DNA of 64,000 bases from contig JAIUPT010000020.1 in NCBI GenBank assembly GCA_022315425.1, forward strand, positions 744,001 to 808,000, in the 5' to 3' direction. Below the pieces are notes generated by a model, which had not been told where the DNA came from, made no database searches, and saw nothing but the letters and a program-made list of their open reading frames with translations. The DNA is from Pseudevernia furfuracea (lineage: Eukaryota > Ascomycota > Lecanoromycetes > Lecanorales > Parmeliaceae). The translations under genes were made by a program, and so were the position numbers. This document shows, piece by piece, positions 9,816 to 21,435 of the stretch. Numbering within the stretch: the stretch's first letter is position 1; each line of letters begins with the position of its first letter.

Positions 9816-11160
9816 TCAGGTCGAACTCGCTCCTCGCTGAGCCTCATAGGTCAATGACACCACATAATACGTCAAGCAATCATCTTCCAAGATCTCTGGC
9901 TCGCCATCCCAAATTGTAAAGTCCACACCGTCCTTCTTCAGTCTCTCCTTAGCTTCTTTGGGATCGCTAGGTACATGTATTCCCTGTGCTGTCGGCTTTG
10001 TCAGTATTCCAGTCTTTGTGTCTTGCATAGTTAGTAGTTTGGATGGGAGACACTTACGAAGCTTTACCCCATGCCAGCCAGTCCTTTTAACTCTTGCCGG
10101 GTCCAAGATCAGAATGTTATCATCTCCAAGTGGAAAGCGCCATTCCGCTGCGCGAATGACAATCTCGTCGAGCTCCTTCCGTTTCCCCTCGACAGTCTCG
10201 AGCTCCAGCTCGAACGTCTTCAGTCCCTTGAAGATCGAGAACAGGTGCCCCCATGATTGGACATGAAACCCATCAGCAGCGGTACTATGCTTAACTAATG
10301 GCTTTCCATTAGTTCCCTTCTGTTTTGCATCAAGTACGAGTGGAGCAGAACTCTCCCACCACCACCAGTCACTACGCAGATTTTGAGTCAGCGCCGCCCC
10401 TTATAGGTAAAAAGCCGAGAAACGAGACAAATTGAGAGAGCAGAGAGTCCCTTTCGCTGCCGAAACTTGGCGTCTCATCTAAGTAGAAAGGCAGTTCGGG
10501 AGAGTAGAGGAGCTTTTAGCTCCCGAATAATGAGATGTGACCCCAAATTGCTACCAAGTAGGAAGTGGTTTCTACCGAATGTACGTACCTATGCCTGATA
10601 GTGAATTTTAGATGGCGAAGGTTCTGTCGAAGAGCGATCTTTCGTGCCTGAGCGCGCCAAGAATAGCTTTCAAGCCAGAACTGTTGGGTGAACAAGTGTA
10701 GCGAGGTCAACCAGGGAGAAAATGCGTCACCTTGAGCAAACCTTGTAGCCTCAGCTTTGGAAGGTCCACGGTCGTGCCATTCAACACGTTCGTAGTTTTC
10801 GAATGGGACGAGGCGCGCTTCATGGTAGATGCGTCGACATGTGCGCAGGAGGGCAGTATCGAGTTTCTGATCTGCATAACGGAATCCAGGCCTGTAATAG
10901 TAGCTGTCTTTTGCAAAGGGTTCTTGCTTGCCGGAATAGGCAGTCAGAGCAAGGTCAAAGATCTGATCGCGGATTTCTCCCGGGACCCGAGCGAAAAGAG
11001 GAGACTCCTCTTGTGGATTGGCGTTGCTTGTGTCAATTGATGCCACGGTGGGATTGGCACTACTTGTGTAGCTTTGCGCCGTGCCGGGATTGGCATTGCG
11101 TGTACGAATTGGTAGCATGGTGGGGGGATTGCTTGAGTCAGTTGGTGGCATGGTGGTCAT
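9816..11160 (-). CDS. DUF7730/2EXR-like fungal protein
   Basis: Three exons join in phase: 11160-10589, 10371-10058 and 9988-9816, giving 352 residues. After a low-complexity Ser/Thr/Asn/Pro N-terminus the protein reads FARVPGEIRDQIFDLALTAY, then LLRTCRRIYHEARLVPFENY and LHLFTQQFWLE. The last two exons read DWWWWESSAPL, HLFSIFKGLKTFELELETVE and AAEWRFPLGDD. This order matches a large ascomycete family that starts with an F-box-like LPxEIRxxIYxxAL motif and usually carries a DUF7730 or 2EXR label. Function in the family is unknown; F-box-like adaptor activity is only a guess. The first intron (10372-10588) is unusually long for this window at 217 nt. Confidence 0.78.
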
Positions 11161-11632
11161 CTCAACGGCTCAACCTATACACAAGTAGATAGAGCTAGAA
11201 TTGAGAAAACCTCAAAGATCGAATGTGAAGCTCTTAAGAGGATTAAGGAACAGGTCGAAGGATTCTAGCGCTGCTGCCTGAAGTACGGTCTTCTAAGATG
11301 TTTAAGTCAATGACGGAATTATGTTAGATCTAGAGAAGTAATAAGAGATTGTCGATTGTGACTGGGAATTGTTCTTGAAGTTTGATAGCTGATGTTTACG
11401 AATACCTCATCTTATCGTCAAAGCTAAGGTACCTACTCCTTACCTAACCTATGAATAGCAACTCCGCTAACTTGTAATTTATTTTAGATCAGTGCCAAGG
11501 TATCATACTGATGACTGCCATCAATCAAGCGAAGCATAGCGTTGCCTTTGCACCCCGATCAAGTAATGCCGCAAAGAGCTATGGAGTATCGAATGGGAGG
11601 CTATACGCCCCAATAGAGGAGCATTTCTGGCA
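11161..11632. other. intergenic
   Basis: AT-richer DNA between the start of the DUF7730-like gene and the 3' end of the P450. I see no gene. Confidence 0.5.
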
Positions 11633-13329
11633 TCAACCCCTCCGTGTAATTCTCACCCACATCTCATTCTGCAAAAAGACCCCCGCATTGACGGAGTTCC
11701 ACGGATTTGAGGGGTCGATCAGGGTAATGTCGTATTTCCTCAACAGCTACAGGTATCACATCAGTTCAATCAGCTATCTTGCTCGTAGCAGTTCTTGCTG
11801 TACTGTATTGCAACAGTCAACGTACCTCTACAATAACCTTGTTTAATTCCATAAACGCAACATTCTTCCCCAGACACTTAAAGCGCCCGAATCCGAAGAT
11901 CAGCTCGCTGTTTCGTTCCATCTTTTGCAACTGACGCTCTGGAACATCGAGCCAGCGTTCTGGGCGGAAGACATTCGCGTCTGGACCGAAGACAATAGGA
12001 CTGCGATGGATGGCCCAAGCGGAGTATCTATAAGGTACGTAACCATCAGCTAGGCAATACTGTCGCAAGCTCAAACTGAATTCTTTACCCGATTTCAGTA
12101 CCACCAGGAAGAAAGACGCCATTAAATGTATCGCCTTCAGGCGGGACCACCTTAGGGAACAGCGACGTGACCGGCGGAAACATTCTCAGGCCTTCTTTGA
12201 TGCAAGCCTGCAGATATAGCAACGTTCTCGCTTCAGAATCTTCGATTGGACTCGAGATGCTACCATTTCCCACAGCTTCGTCAATTTCCGCCCTCAAGCG
12301 CCAAAGCACCCTGGGACTAGTAATCAAGAAGAGGAAAATAGCTCTGATAGCCGTAGCTGTCGTGTCAGTGCCCGCGGCTCTTTATCACCTAACATTAGCC
12401 CGAATATCAGCAGACAATTTAATTGGAATGGAAGCCTACATTTGAAACACGGCCTCAGACTCCGCCTCTTCCTGATTCAATCCATGCCTCAAAAACGACC
12501 CCAACATATCTTGCTTTACTTTTTTATCATCTCCAAACCTCTCTGCAACCTTTTCCTCGACAATTCCAATGACTTTCCCAAAGCCAATCTTATCCGTCGC
12601 CGCCGGCGCCACCAACTTCATCAACGGGTTGTTCTCGAGAAAAGAATGCACCTCCGGTAGCTCACCCATCAACATAATCACAGGCATTGCTTCCTCAACC
12701 GTCTTGATATAGTCGTATTTATCCTCGTCAATGATTAAGTCTCCAAAAGCTTGATCAAAAGCCAAACCAGAGATCACATCCACCGTCAAATATTGAACCT
12801 TTTGTCCAAAGTCCATCTGCCTACCCGGTTCTTCATGAGTGCAGACGTACTTGCGCTCGATCAAGCTGATCAGATCATGTATCCGCTCATCAATCTCACA
12901 TTCCAACCGCGGGTTTTCCTTTCCCGCATAGCCAGCCGCCATCTTCTTCCTCAAGTCATCGTGCTTTTCCTCATGTCGCTCGCTAAACACATTATCCACC
13001 CCTGGCTTGACGCGCCCCGCGTTGTACCATTCGCCTCGACGATAAGGGGATCGAGGAGCGTTAATGCGACGGATTAGTTCCGGGTCGGAGGTTACCACGT
13101 GTCGGGGCCCGATACGAACTATGGGGCCATACTTGAGACTCGCTTTGTAAAGATTGAGATGGTTGCGAGGGCCATAGAGACTCTTCAGGAGCCACAGACG
13201 GGAAATTGATGCAAGGGGGGGTCCAGGGATGTGGGATAGGCGACGGTAGGATCGAATGGCATTGGCGATTGTCACAAGGGTTAATGTCACAACCCCAGCA
13301 ATGAGCACATATATGATAGATGTTGTCAT
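11633..13329 (-). CDS. cytochrome P450, pisatin-demethylase-like
   Basis: Four exons close in frame: 13329-12440, 12379-12089, 12027-11826 and 11746-11633, giving 498 residues. The N-terminus is a membrane anchor (IIYVLIAGVVTLTLVTIANA), followed by the proline hinge HIPGPPLASISRLW. The I-helix motif AAGTDTTAT spans the first splice junction (about residue 300). KEGLR supplies the ExxR (about 360), FRPERWL follows, and FGFGRFKCLGKN holds the haem-binding Cys (about 444). All catalytic landmarks are intact, so this should be an active ER-bound monooxygenase. Overall flavour is of the pisatin demethylase/benzoate-hydroxylase-like class used in detoxification or secondary metabolism; the substrate is unknown. 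No biosynthetic cluster surrounds it. Confidence 0.92.
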
Positions 13330-15864
13330 GATCACCAAACAAAGATGGAGAATCTTCGGTTCGCTTGGAGGGATGACGTGCGTAAATGCAGACAAGCGAC
13401 CAAGAGAGAGCGGTGGAATAAAGGGCGTATTTATGCCAAATCTACACGCTACTGGAGAGTTGGCGAGTGTCAGATACCAATTTGTCGAGGAAAGAGAAAC
13501 CGGCGGATTTAATTCAAGACGGGACAAAGGGGCCAGCCCAAGAAGCAAGCAACCAGCAAATGAGGTTACCCCACAGGTAAATGTCGTCAGTGATGTTTCC
13601 TTAGCTGCGGGGTCTATGCCGATTAATGGAGGCTATGGAGCCCGCTGCAGGATGCAAGCGATAAACAAGCGGGGAGCAAGCCTATCGCAACGCCAAACAA
13701 CGGTTTGAACCAATCGTGCAACATTAGCGTCCAGCGTGTTCACTGAGGGCGCCTAGGAAAGCATATTTCCGGATTAGGGGGTTGCGATTACCCTCAAGCT
13801 ACACTAATAAGCTATCTCGCGGCCACAGCTTGGCCCCAATGGGTTGGAGACCCAGGTTGTGTCTATGCGGGGGCAGTATTTTCCCCATCAGTAAGAGGGT
13901 CCTAGGCCTCAACCGTAGGGAAAGAAGGCCAAAAAAAACATCTTGAGAAGCGGTATGGACGGCGACAGCGAGATCTGACTAGGGTTATGGTATCGTGATA
14001 GTGATACGCGAGGTGGGCGTTGGGGAACTTACCAAGTTACCACGACTATGGTCAAACTCCCTCGTGGTAAGCGGGGCAGGTCTTGGCGGTCTTGGCATAT
14101 TTATGACCATTGAGTAAATGGCCGGAGCCAACCAAGCTTTTCTTCGAGAGTCCGAAGAGAGAGAGCGCCCGCCGCCAAGCGGGAATTGGCAAAAGAAAGG
14201 TACCTTAGTGACAGTAGAGTAGTGTTGGACGTGCATAAGGATTACGGAAGGGGTTGGTGGGGTACGAGTAAGTAAGCTGGCCTCAGCGAGAGAAAACCCG
14301 CGGAGCGTTTGGATATCATTGCCTCCTTATTGGCTTGTACTCTACCATGTGAGGGAACTTCTGAATTCCAATGCAGTTTTAACCGAATGATGCACCCACC
14401 CGGATATAGACTGTGAGGGTAGTTTAGCGAAATACTCACTCGTAACCTTACGGCCAAGAAGCCCGCGGATATAACCACCAATCAATTCAATTGAATTTTT
14501 CTACTACTGAGGGAGTGCCTATCATACCCGGGCATGCATTGGTGCGTACTATGATGCCAAGTATGTAGATCCGACGGCCGTAGGAATACTCTAGAGTACT
14601 TGGAAGTGTAGCGCTCTCTTTTCCCAACGCACACTGCGTTGTAATATTAATCGACCATTTGGCCAACACACTCACAAATCACAATCCCGTACTACCGCGA
14701 CATAGCAACACCTGCCCAAGATGAGATGAGAACATCTTGTCGAGAAAATGCAATGCAGGGCCGAGAAACCGAGCTTGTTACGTTACCCGTGTACCGAATT
14801 CTAGGGGAACGTGTATGTTGGCCAAATGGCCAGACCAAAGGGATTACCCTACCTAACCTCTGATGCTTTCTCGAGGTCTTTGGAGATCTTTCGTCCGCGT
14901 CAAGTCCAACTATATCCCCCGTGCTATCTTGCCATCTCTTCATATACCTTCGGGACCCGTTCCACTGTCAATCAACCATGAGCGGACCCTTGTCGCTGCC
15001 AGGTTCACTCGGGGGTTGCGCAGAATCAGATTGTGCGAATGGACATGCTCGACAGTTTCCGACTTGCAAACAAAACTACCGCGTCAAAGATGGAAATGTT
15101 CCTGAGTCGTCGTCGTCGCTGCAACATGGCTCACAGAAACAACACGGCCGCAAGGCCTGTGAGAGGAACCCCGTTCAGTCAAAGCTAGTTTTTTGCCGTT
15201 TTGCTGCTGGATAGGTCCGAAACGTGCGTCTCTCTTCACTCATCTTTTTCGGGCTTCCCAGGTGCTTACTATTATAGTGGTCATATTCAGATGTTCGATG
15301 AGGAAAAGTTGCTCGAGGCCGACCTGTTTGGCTCGCCAAGGCTCGACTGTAATGGAAGTGTCGTGATGTAGTCCTGCAGGGAGTTTGGAGGAGCTCGGAG
15401 ATGCCGAAGAGGATATGGTTTGTAATTCTGATATGAGCGAATGAACACGCGAGTGGTGATGATGATGCTGTTATCACGAAGTAAGCGGTTTGTTCTAGCT
15501 ACGCTAGCATTTTCAATGTATCAATGTAGCGTCAGGGGCGCGCGCTCTGGCCTGAATTCCCTGCAAATCCTCATGGACGAACGAGATCGGCCGATGGTAC
15601 AAATTATTCTACCTGCGGAGTTGATGCCAGCCAACGCATCTCCTGCGGCACCATGCATGAGGTTATATCGTACTGAGCTCACTTCGATGCAATCCGTGAC
15701 TTCCACTGCACTGGTAGTTGTTAGAGAGGTCTTAGTCAATACGCATACAGCAGTCCACCACGAGCCGCAGTGCTGTTGGATGATGGTGCAGCAGCAGCGA
15801 CGAGCGTATCGTTGAGCGCACCCAAGCATCTCCCCCTGCAAATATCATCATCATCTCGCAGATG
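13330..15864. other. gene-poor region
   Basis: About 2.5 kb with only short open frames on both strands, none with a family signal. The frame at 14978-15214 (starting MSGPLSLPGSLGG) is Cys-containing but has no recognisable motif. The first few hundred bases probably hold the P450 promoter. Confidence 0.45.
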
Positions 15865-16785
15865 TCAGTAAGGATCCCTCAAAGAAAGCAAGAAAAGGTG
15901 CAGCGCATACACACCATCCCCCGGAGCCGGTGGAGAAGGAAACCTCGTGCATCCCGCTAGGACAGCTATCGCCGACAGACACACACACACACATCAGTTC
16001 CTCACTCACATGCACCGCAACAGACGACACAGCCAACCCGACTCACCAGCAGCATAACTCGCGAAATTCTGCGCATTGCCCAGACTCCTCGTCGCGTCCA
16101 ACCCCACCACATCCGCCAGATCGTACACCTCGTCCCTGTCATCGAACCCGTTGTAAACATGCGCCAACTCATGCACCAGCACCGCGAACTGCGTCGTCCT
16201 CAGATTCCACGGCTCGGTCAAAAGCTCCCCGTTCAGGACCAACGGACACGCCGCCCTCCGCGCGACGCGAGGGAGGGTCCAGAAGATGGGGCAGATGGAG
16301 AGGATCTTGGCCGGCTGCAAGACGTTCATGACGCTGCGGGCAGGGCCGTTGCAGCTGGCCAGCAGATGGTGCAGGACGGGTTCGCCGGCGTCCGCGCAGA
16401 CCAGAGTCGGAGGCCACCAGTGCGTGACGTTCTGTGCGCCGACGCTGAGGACGTTGGGGCCGTTGATGACGTCCGTGAAGACTTGGCGGACGACGTCGAG
16501 GTTGTTGTTTGTTTTGAAGAAGGCGCGGTAGGCGGGCGATGATGTTCCGCGGCCTAGATCCGCCAGCACGGCTTGCAGGCTGGACTGCATGAAAGGGATC
16601 AGCGTTTGGAGGTAAGCGGCGTGGGAGCCGGTGGTGTTGGCGTTGCAGTAGACGATCAGGTAGTTGCCGCTTTCCGCACGGTCTTCTATCTCGTTTTCTG
16701 ACGTTTGGCACAGGGCAATGGCGACACATAGCGTGAGGAGGCAAATGTTTGTTATTGCGTTGGGGAAATGTTGGCGTATGTGCAT
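15865..16785 (-). CDS. secreted zincin-type metallopeptidase
   Basis: Two exons join in phase: 16785-16047 and 15965-15865, giving 279 residues. A signal peptide is clear (NAITNICLLTLCVAIALC, cleavage near residue 26). The centre has conserved Trp and Cys residues (THWWPPTLVCAD) and the zinc-binding motif AVLVHELAHVYNG around residues 204-216. The region after it reads VVGLDATRSLGNAQNFASYA, then AGCTRFPSPP in the second exon. HExxH plus a downstream Asn-Phe-x-x-Tyr-Ala block is typical of fungal secreted peptidases related to M35/lysine-specific endopeptidases; the third zinc ligand is probably an Asp in that block. It is likely an extracellular nutrient-scavenging protease. The exact C-terminus is less certain, since a further intron is possible. 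Confidence 0.75.
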
Positions 16786-17148
16786 ATTGAAAATGGTTCG
16801 GTAAGAGACCCTTCTCCCACGAGCATTTCAAACAGAGAGCCAAATGCGATGCACTTATATGGACCCCTTCCAAGCGAAGCGCATCGCTGGGAGCATTCTT
16901 GCGACATGCGCTTCAGGCCGGGAAAGGAACATATGTAATGGCCGCAAAGCATGCTAAAAGCGAGGTTGGTCCTTTTGCTCTCTGAATTGTTATAATTTGA
17001 GTAACTTTATCAAGTGGCAGAATGTCCTTCATCAATGTCGAAATAGATGCACCTGACATGTCATTCGTTACTATTCAGATACAGGCAAAGGGTTAGTCTC
17101 AACAAAAGAGTCATGATAAGAGGATGGATGCTATGATCTACCGCAGTA
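16786..17148. other. intergenic, upstream of the peptidase
   Basis: Presumed promoter of the peptidase gene. I see no coding sequence in it. Confidence 0.45.
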
Positions 17149-17447
17149 TCAAGCTCGAGTCTGAATGAAAGTGTTAGGATTGAACTGGCATAACCGCCCA
17201 TCCACAGTAACATCAAACTTGATCCCAATTGGAAGTGTCACGAGTCTGAAATTTATCGGGCAATCCAATGCATGTCCTAGCTCAGATCCAAATGAGAGTG
17301 CCGCAGTCTTGGGGATGCATCCCCGAGCTACCGTGAGACCAAGCTCAAATCCAAGGGAAAGTGATATGGTCTTGGGGCATACCCCGCGAGCCACTGCAAC
17401 ATCCAGCTCTAACCTAAATGAGTGTGGCATGGTCCCTGGAAACTATC
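17149..17447. repeat. degenerate tandem repeat, 63-bp unit, about 4.7 copies
   Basis: Units begin at 17149, 17213, 17276, 17339 and 17402 (the last partial). Two adjacent units share the core GTCTTGGGG and AGCTCARATCCAA. Because 63 is a multiple of three, the repeat stays open on both strands: on plus it gives 21-residue units such as SSNPRESDMVLGHTPRAT. The preserved phase hints at a decayed coding repeat, but no start, introns or family can be assigned. Confidence 0.75.
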
Positions 17448-17931
17448 TCACCATCTGAGCTAACGTCAGGCTGTGAAGAGAGCGGAAACACTAGAGTTAC
17501 GGGGAGGTACCCCATAGTCCTGTCCAATACCAATAATTGGCCTCCTAGGTAGAATTGCAAGCTTCCATTCAATTGAAACCGCCATGACCCAAGGAAACAT
17601 CCTGGTATCAACCGCACAGATGAGACTTCTGAAAGCCTCAATAATCGTTTTCTGGTCAATCTTCGTCCAGATCCGACAGCCATTTATCACGGTGTCTCCG
17701 AGACTGATTTTCATACCTGACAGATATGTTTCGAGGCCACGTGACCGCCTCTACATGTCCCTCGCTTTTTTTCGGGCGGCTAATGACCGATGTAGTCATT
17801 GTTGTGATGGTTGCGCTTCTCACTGGCCGATTGATAAGATCTGCTGGCTTCTGCTGCAAGCAAACTCTGGCGTTGATCAAAAATGTCTTCGTCTCTCAAC
17901 TGAAGTGTGGTCAGATTAACAACACTCGTGT
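17448..17931. other. intergenic
   Basis: Short overlapping open frames on both strands; no supportable gene. Confidence 0.4.
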
Positions 17932-18571
17932 TCACCCGACCCAAGGTCGGCCACATATGCATACATGCGGGGGTAAATAAGCGGTTGAGTCTCTGGATCC
18001 ATCCCATCGGTTCTCGTATTTCTTATACTCCTCGAACTGGCTGGAACCTTTTCGCTCATCTCGCTTGTATTCATTGAAATCGTTTTTGACGGGAGAACCA
18101 TGAGGCCAACCCTCCCTTTCGTCTACATGTCCATCAAGTGGTCAGAGAAAGGTACGTTCGCCACGAAAAAGGCGTAAACTTGCCGCGGTAACCACGATCT
18201 AGGCCTGCAAGTTGAGGGCTGCTGCCAAAATTAGGCACACGCTCGCCGAAGTAACCAGGATTGTATCCTCTGGTTCTTCTTTCGTACTCCTCGCTGGGTT
18301 CGCTTCTGTGGAGGTCATCTCGGGACGGAATCTGCGACAAGTCGGAAGCAGTAGACGAATGAAGCTGGCCACGCAGAACGTGAAGACCGCGGGATCGAGG
18401 ATCAAGAGAAGGTAGGAATGTGTCGGGCCTTGCACGTTCATTCATACGTGTATGATTAACTCTGCCGCTGTGGGACTCTGGTCCACCTCTGTGATCAACG
18501 TTATTGTTGTGGGATACACACCCTGATCTTAAGGCGACGGGATCCTCGCGCGAATATCCGGATCGTGGCAT
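17932..18571 (-). CDS. small hydrophilic protein with a GC-AG intron, unknown
   Basis: Two exons, 18571-18184 and 18122-17932, give 192 residues if a 61-nt intron with donor GCAAGT and acceptor TGTAG is removed. With a GT donor two bases downstream the frame does not fit. After the join the frame continues as a charged sequence (NDFNEYKRDERKGSSQFEEY) that reads like genuine protein. The N-terminal part is Arg/Ser/Pro-rich and disordered (SEEYERRTRGYNPGYFGE). No domain, signal peptide or membrane span is seen. The gene is a prediction from composition and phase only. Confidence 0.45.
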
Positions 18572-19707
18572 GATGGCGACTTGCTTATCAGAGTAGGATT
18601 AGAGACCAAGAGACGCGAAGGGCAGAAGACAAGGATTGACAAGGAGAGACAGGCACGTATTTATTTAGGAAGTTTCCTCTTGTGCGCAAAAGGACTGCAT
18701 CCCGATGATCAGGCAACTGTGTTATCTCGCAGGTACCTGTGAAGGCCTTCAATTTCCGCTATACCGATGCAGCTACCTCGAAGCGCCTCCTTACAAGATA
18801 CATAACGCCGACCTGCTTAATAGCCAGTCGGATTGATTGCAATTTTATCAGCCAATGCGAGACATAGCCTGCTCCTGGCATGAGACAGCGCCTTTTCGTT
18901 TGGGCAAGGCTGAAATGGCCCGGATTTTGGTATACCAGTCCTTGGGCTTCTTGCTCTGAAAGCTCCAAAGACAGCTGATATAATCGCCATCAGGGGATTT
19001 TGCCCTCATGTAGAGCGGTCTCTTTAAGCGGAAGACAGGGCATAGTAGCGCTCACAAAGAACTTAGGCGCCTGACCTTCGAGACGCAGGGTCCCGGCCGA
19101 CACAACCGTGATGATAGGATGGTACTGTTCCCTCAAGTGGAGGTTCCCCCCCCCCTCAAGTCATGCAATCGACGGTACAATCTCGCATCTAGAGAGGGGC
19201 TTCGACACCGCGCAGCTTCGCAGAAAGCTATGCAGAAATATGCAACTGTCCCCATCCATTGTTACCAGCCCGTCTTCGCTTTGCACGACACAAGTGACAA
19301 GATTGGTTGGTAGAACGTGATGCCGTTGTAATCTAGCCATAACGCTCATTAAGAATATGAACTCCAACTTTGTAACATGATATTGTGAACATCTGGCATC
19401 TGCTACCCAGGCCCACAGGGCATACGACCCAGTCTCAGTAGCTCGGAGGACCTCACACGGATTGGCTAACCGGGTATATAGGCGCCAGCTTTCCTACACC
19501 GAAACATATTGGGAACAAACATAGTGGCAAATACAAAGCAGATTAAAAGAACTTAAAAAAAGAGCTTTATGTTCCCGATACGCTATCTTCTTCGAGATCA
19601 GCGCGTATCAACATTCGTGTGTTCAAATGACTCTTTCATTCCTTTACCATTCCCACCAACGTTGCAAATAAACAAGCTCGCACAACGAAGACATATCAAT
19701 TTGAAAG
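18572..19707. other. gene-poor region
   Basis: About 1.1 kb without a supportable gene. It includes a run of nine Cs near 19147 and scattered short frames. Confidence 0.45.
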
Positions 19708-21084
19708 ATGGAAGGACCAAATGGTAAACCTCCTACGGCAAGTGATACAGCTTAGCTTCAGCTTACCTCCCTCACGCCCGAGCTAAAGTGCGCCATCTTC
19801 ACAAATCTTCCAGATGTAGCCAGCGCAAAATCGCTCGCCTTGACCGCCTCCTCATTCTACTATACCTTCCTAGACGCCCAATCTCTTGTACTCACTCAAG
19901 TATTGCAAAATGAAATTACCACGCATTTACTGCATGGTGCTTTTGCAGCTTACAAGGCGTCCAAAATATCGGTGTGAACTAAGCAAGCCGTTAAGAACTT
20001 CCTGGACGAATACTTCAGAAACCTCGTCCCCCACAAGGCGCAAAAATGGAGTCTCTCCGAAGCCCTTCCTATGAGGAATGTCCACAGCTGCGTGGAGTTC
20101 TTTGCGGCTGAGTTCGCTTCTTTCGCGCTCTCAAAAAATCCCGTCCCTAGAGATTCAAATGCTGCACCGTCTTGTACAGAGACGCTTCGTATCAAGCGCA
20201 GCCTCTACCGTTTCGAGCTTTACTGCAACCTTTTTCGAAAGCCGAGCTATGATCGTATGCTGCGAGATGACCGAGACTGTCTGGTTCAACCCAGCCCATT
20301 CGGAACGCAGGAACAACGAGAAATTTTCTTGAAAATGTTCTCACCATGGAAGAGCGAACAACTGGGCTGCATCCCACGACTCGCCTCATTGAAAGAATCA
20401 CAGTTCCATTCAATGACGTTGCTGAGCACGACGTGTGCTGGGGCGAACTCTCCATTGCTTGAGTCGATACGTTTGCTGACAAGGAAGAATGGTACAAAGA
20501 CGATTACCTCTAAAAAGGCTTAGACTTCGTCTCCCAGCTCAGCATCGCAAGGACCTATAATGATCGCCACCGTTTGTTAACGTCGAATCAGGGGTGCAGG
20601 GGGTCTCTGCTTTCCGACGCCATGACACCACCACGGACGCTCCAACACGATGGTGTTCCGCTTGAGGAATACAACGACGAGGAAGAAAGGAATTTTGTCA
20701 ATACCCCTTTTCATCACGATAATGATAGCGGTCCCGCCGAAGCGTGGCGTTGGGCTCATGCTACAAGTACCAAGGAACGTTTCTATTTTTTGAAGGAAGA
20801 TCGCCGGTTCCGTCAGCGAGGCTACGTTATGTGGGATCTCACGAGACTTCTTGGGTGTAATTAGAGAGGCACTAGCCTCAGAGCATTTACCCAGTGGTCT
20901 TGAACGTCTTGAAAAGCAAGCCGAGAAAAAGAGGCAGGATGACTCTTGGACGGAGAGAACGCGGATCTGGCTGGAGGGCGGGAGGGACTGGGAGACGAGA
21001 GCCACATACGATGGCCTCCACGTTATCAAGAACCGCAAGTCCCTTCCATACCGATGTATACATTGGCGTTGCCGAAAATACTGA
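19708..21084 (+). pseudogene. decayed F-box-like protein gene
   Basis: A long protein-like sequence runs across several frames. It starts at an ATG at 19708 and, after a likely small intron, reads LTPELKCAIFTNLPD, an F-box-like opening. A TGA near 19976 interrupts it after YKASKISV. It continues through NFLDEYFRNLVPHKAQKWSL, FFAAEFASFALSKNP and FELYCNLFRKPSYD to QREIFLKMFSPW. Near 20368 the frame shifts; the next frame reads RITVPFNDVAEHDVCWGELS, has a TGA and a TAA, then continues as PLEEYNDEEERNFVNTPFHH and ERFYFLKEDRRFRQRGYVMW. A second shift near 20850 leads to GVIREALASEHLPSGLERL. With at least three stops and two frameshifts it is a clear relic, originally a protein of over 400 residues, possibly a substrate adaptor. 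Confidence 0.78.
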
Positions 21085-21435
21085 AAGCCGCTCCGAGGTT
21101 TTCAGACTGACGATGAGAGGGTGAATGGGTCTCGTGCTTGTATCTAAATGAAGATAGTCGTTACTGTCAAAATTCCAGCAGTGCCATTTTGATAACGCTT
21201 CAAGAGAGAAGAAAGAAAGGACACGAATGAGTCAAATTATGAAGCTAGCGCCTTATTGTCAGATACTTATCAATCCGTCCCTCATCAATTTTTGCCGAGT
21301 GATAATAGTATGTCCCAATGGGGTAAAGCGCAGCGCTTCAGTCGCGTCCATCTAACGCGAGCACTTCGAGTTCGCGAGTTCGATAGCACCTTCCCACCAA
21401 ACAGAAATTGTAAGCAGCCTGCAAAGGAAGTCGTA
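21085..21435. other. intergenic, upstream of CDT1
   Basis: The CDT1 frame stays open back to 21256, and an upstream in-frame ATG exists at 21310, so part of this could be coding or leader. Otherwise I see nothing. Confidence 0.4.

Noticed and set aside
14978..15214. Small Cys-containing frame resembling a possible secreted peptide gene
   Set aside because: No signal peptide at the ATG, no regular Cys spacing and no splice support.
15441..15841. Overlapping frames on both strands of about 110 codons
   Set aside because: Mutual shadows without splice structure or family signal.
16169..16873. 234-codon minus frame overlapping the secreted peptidase
   Set aside because: It runs in another frame on the same strand and is Arg/Pro/His-rich. 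The peptidase frame has a signal peptide and HELAH motif.
18741..19320. Short frames in the 18.6-19.7 kb region
   Set aside because: All under 75 codons with no recognisable content.
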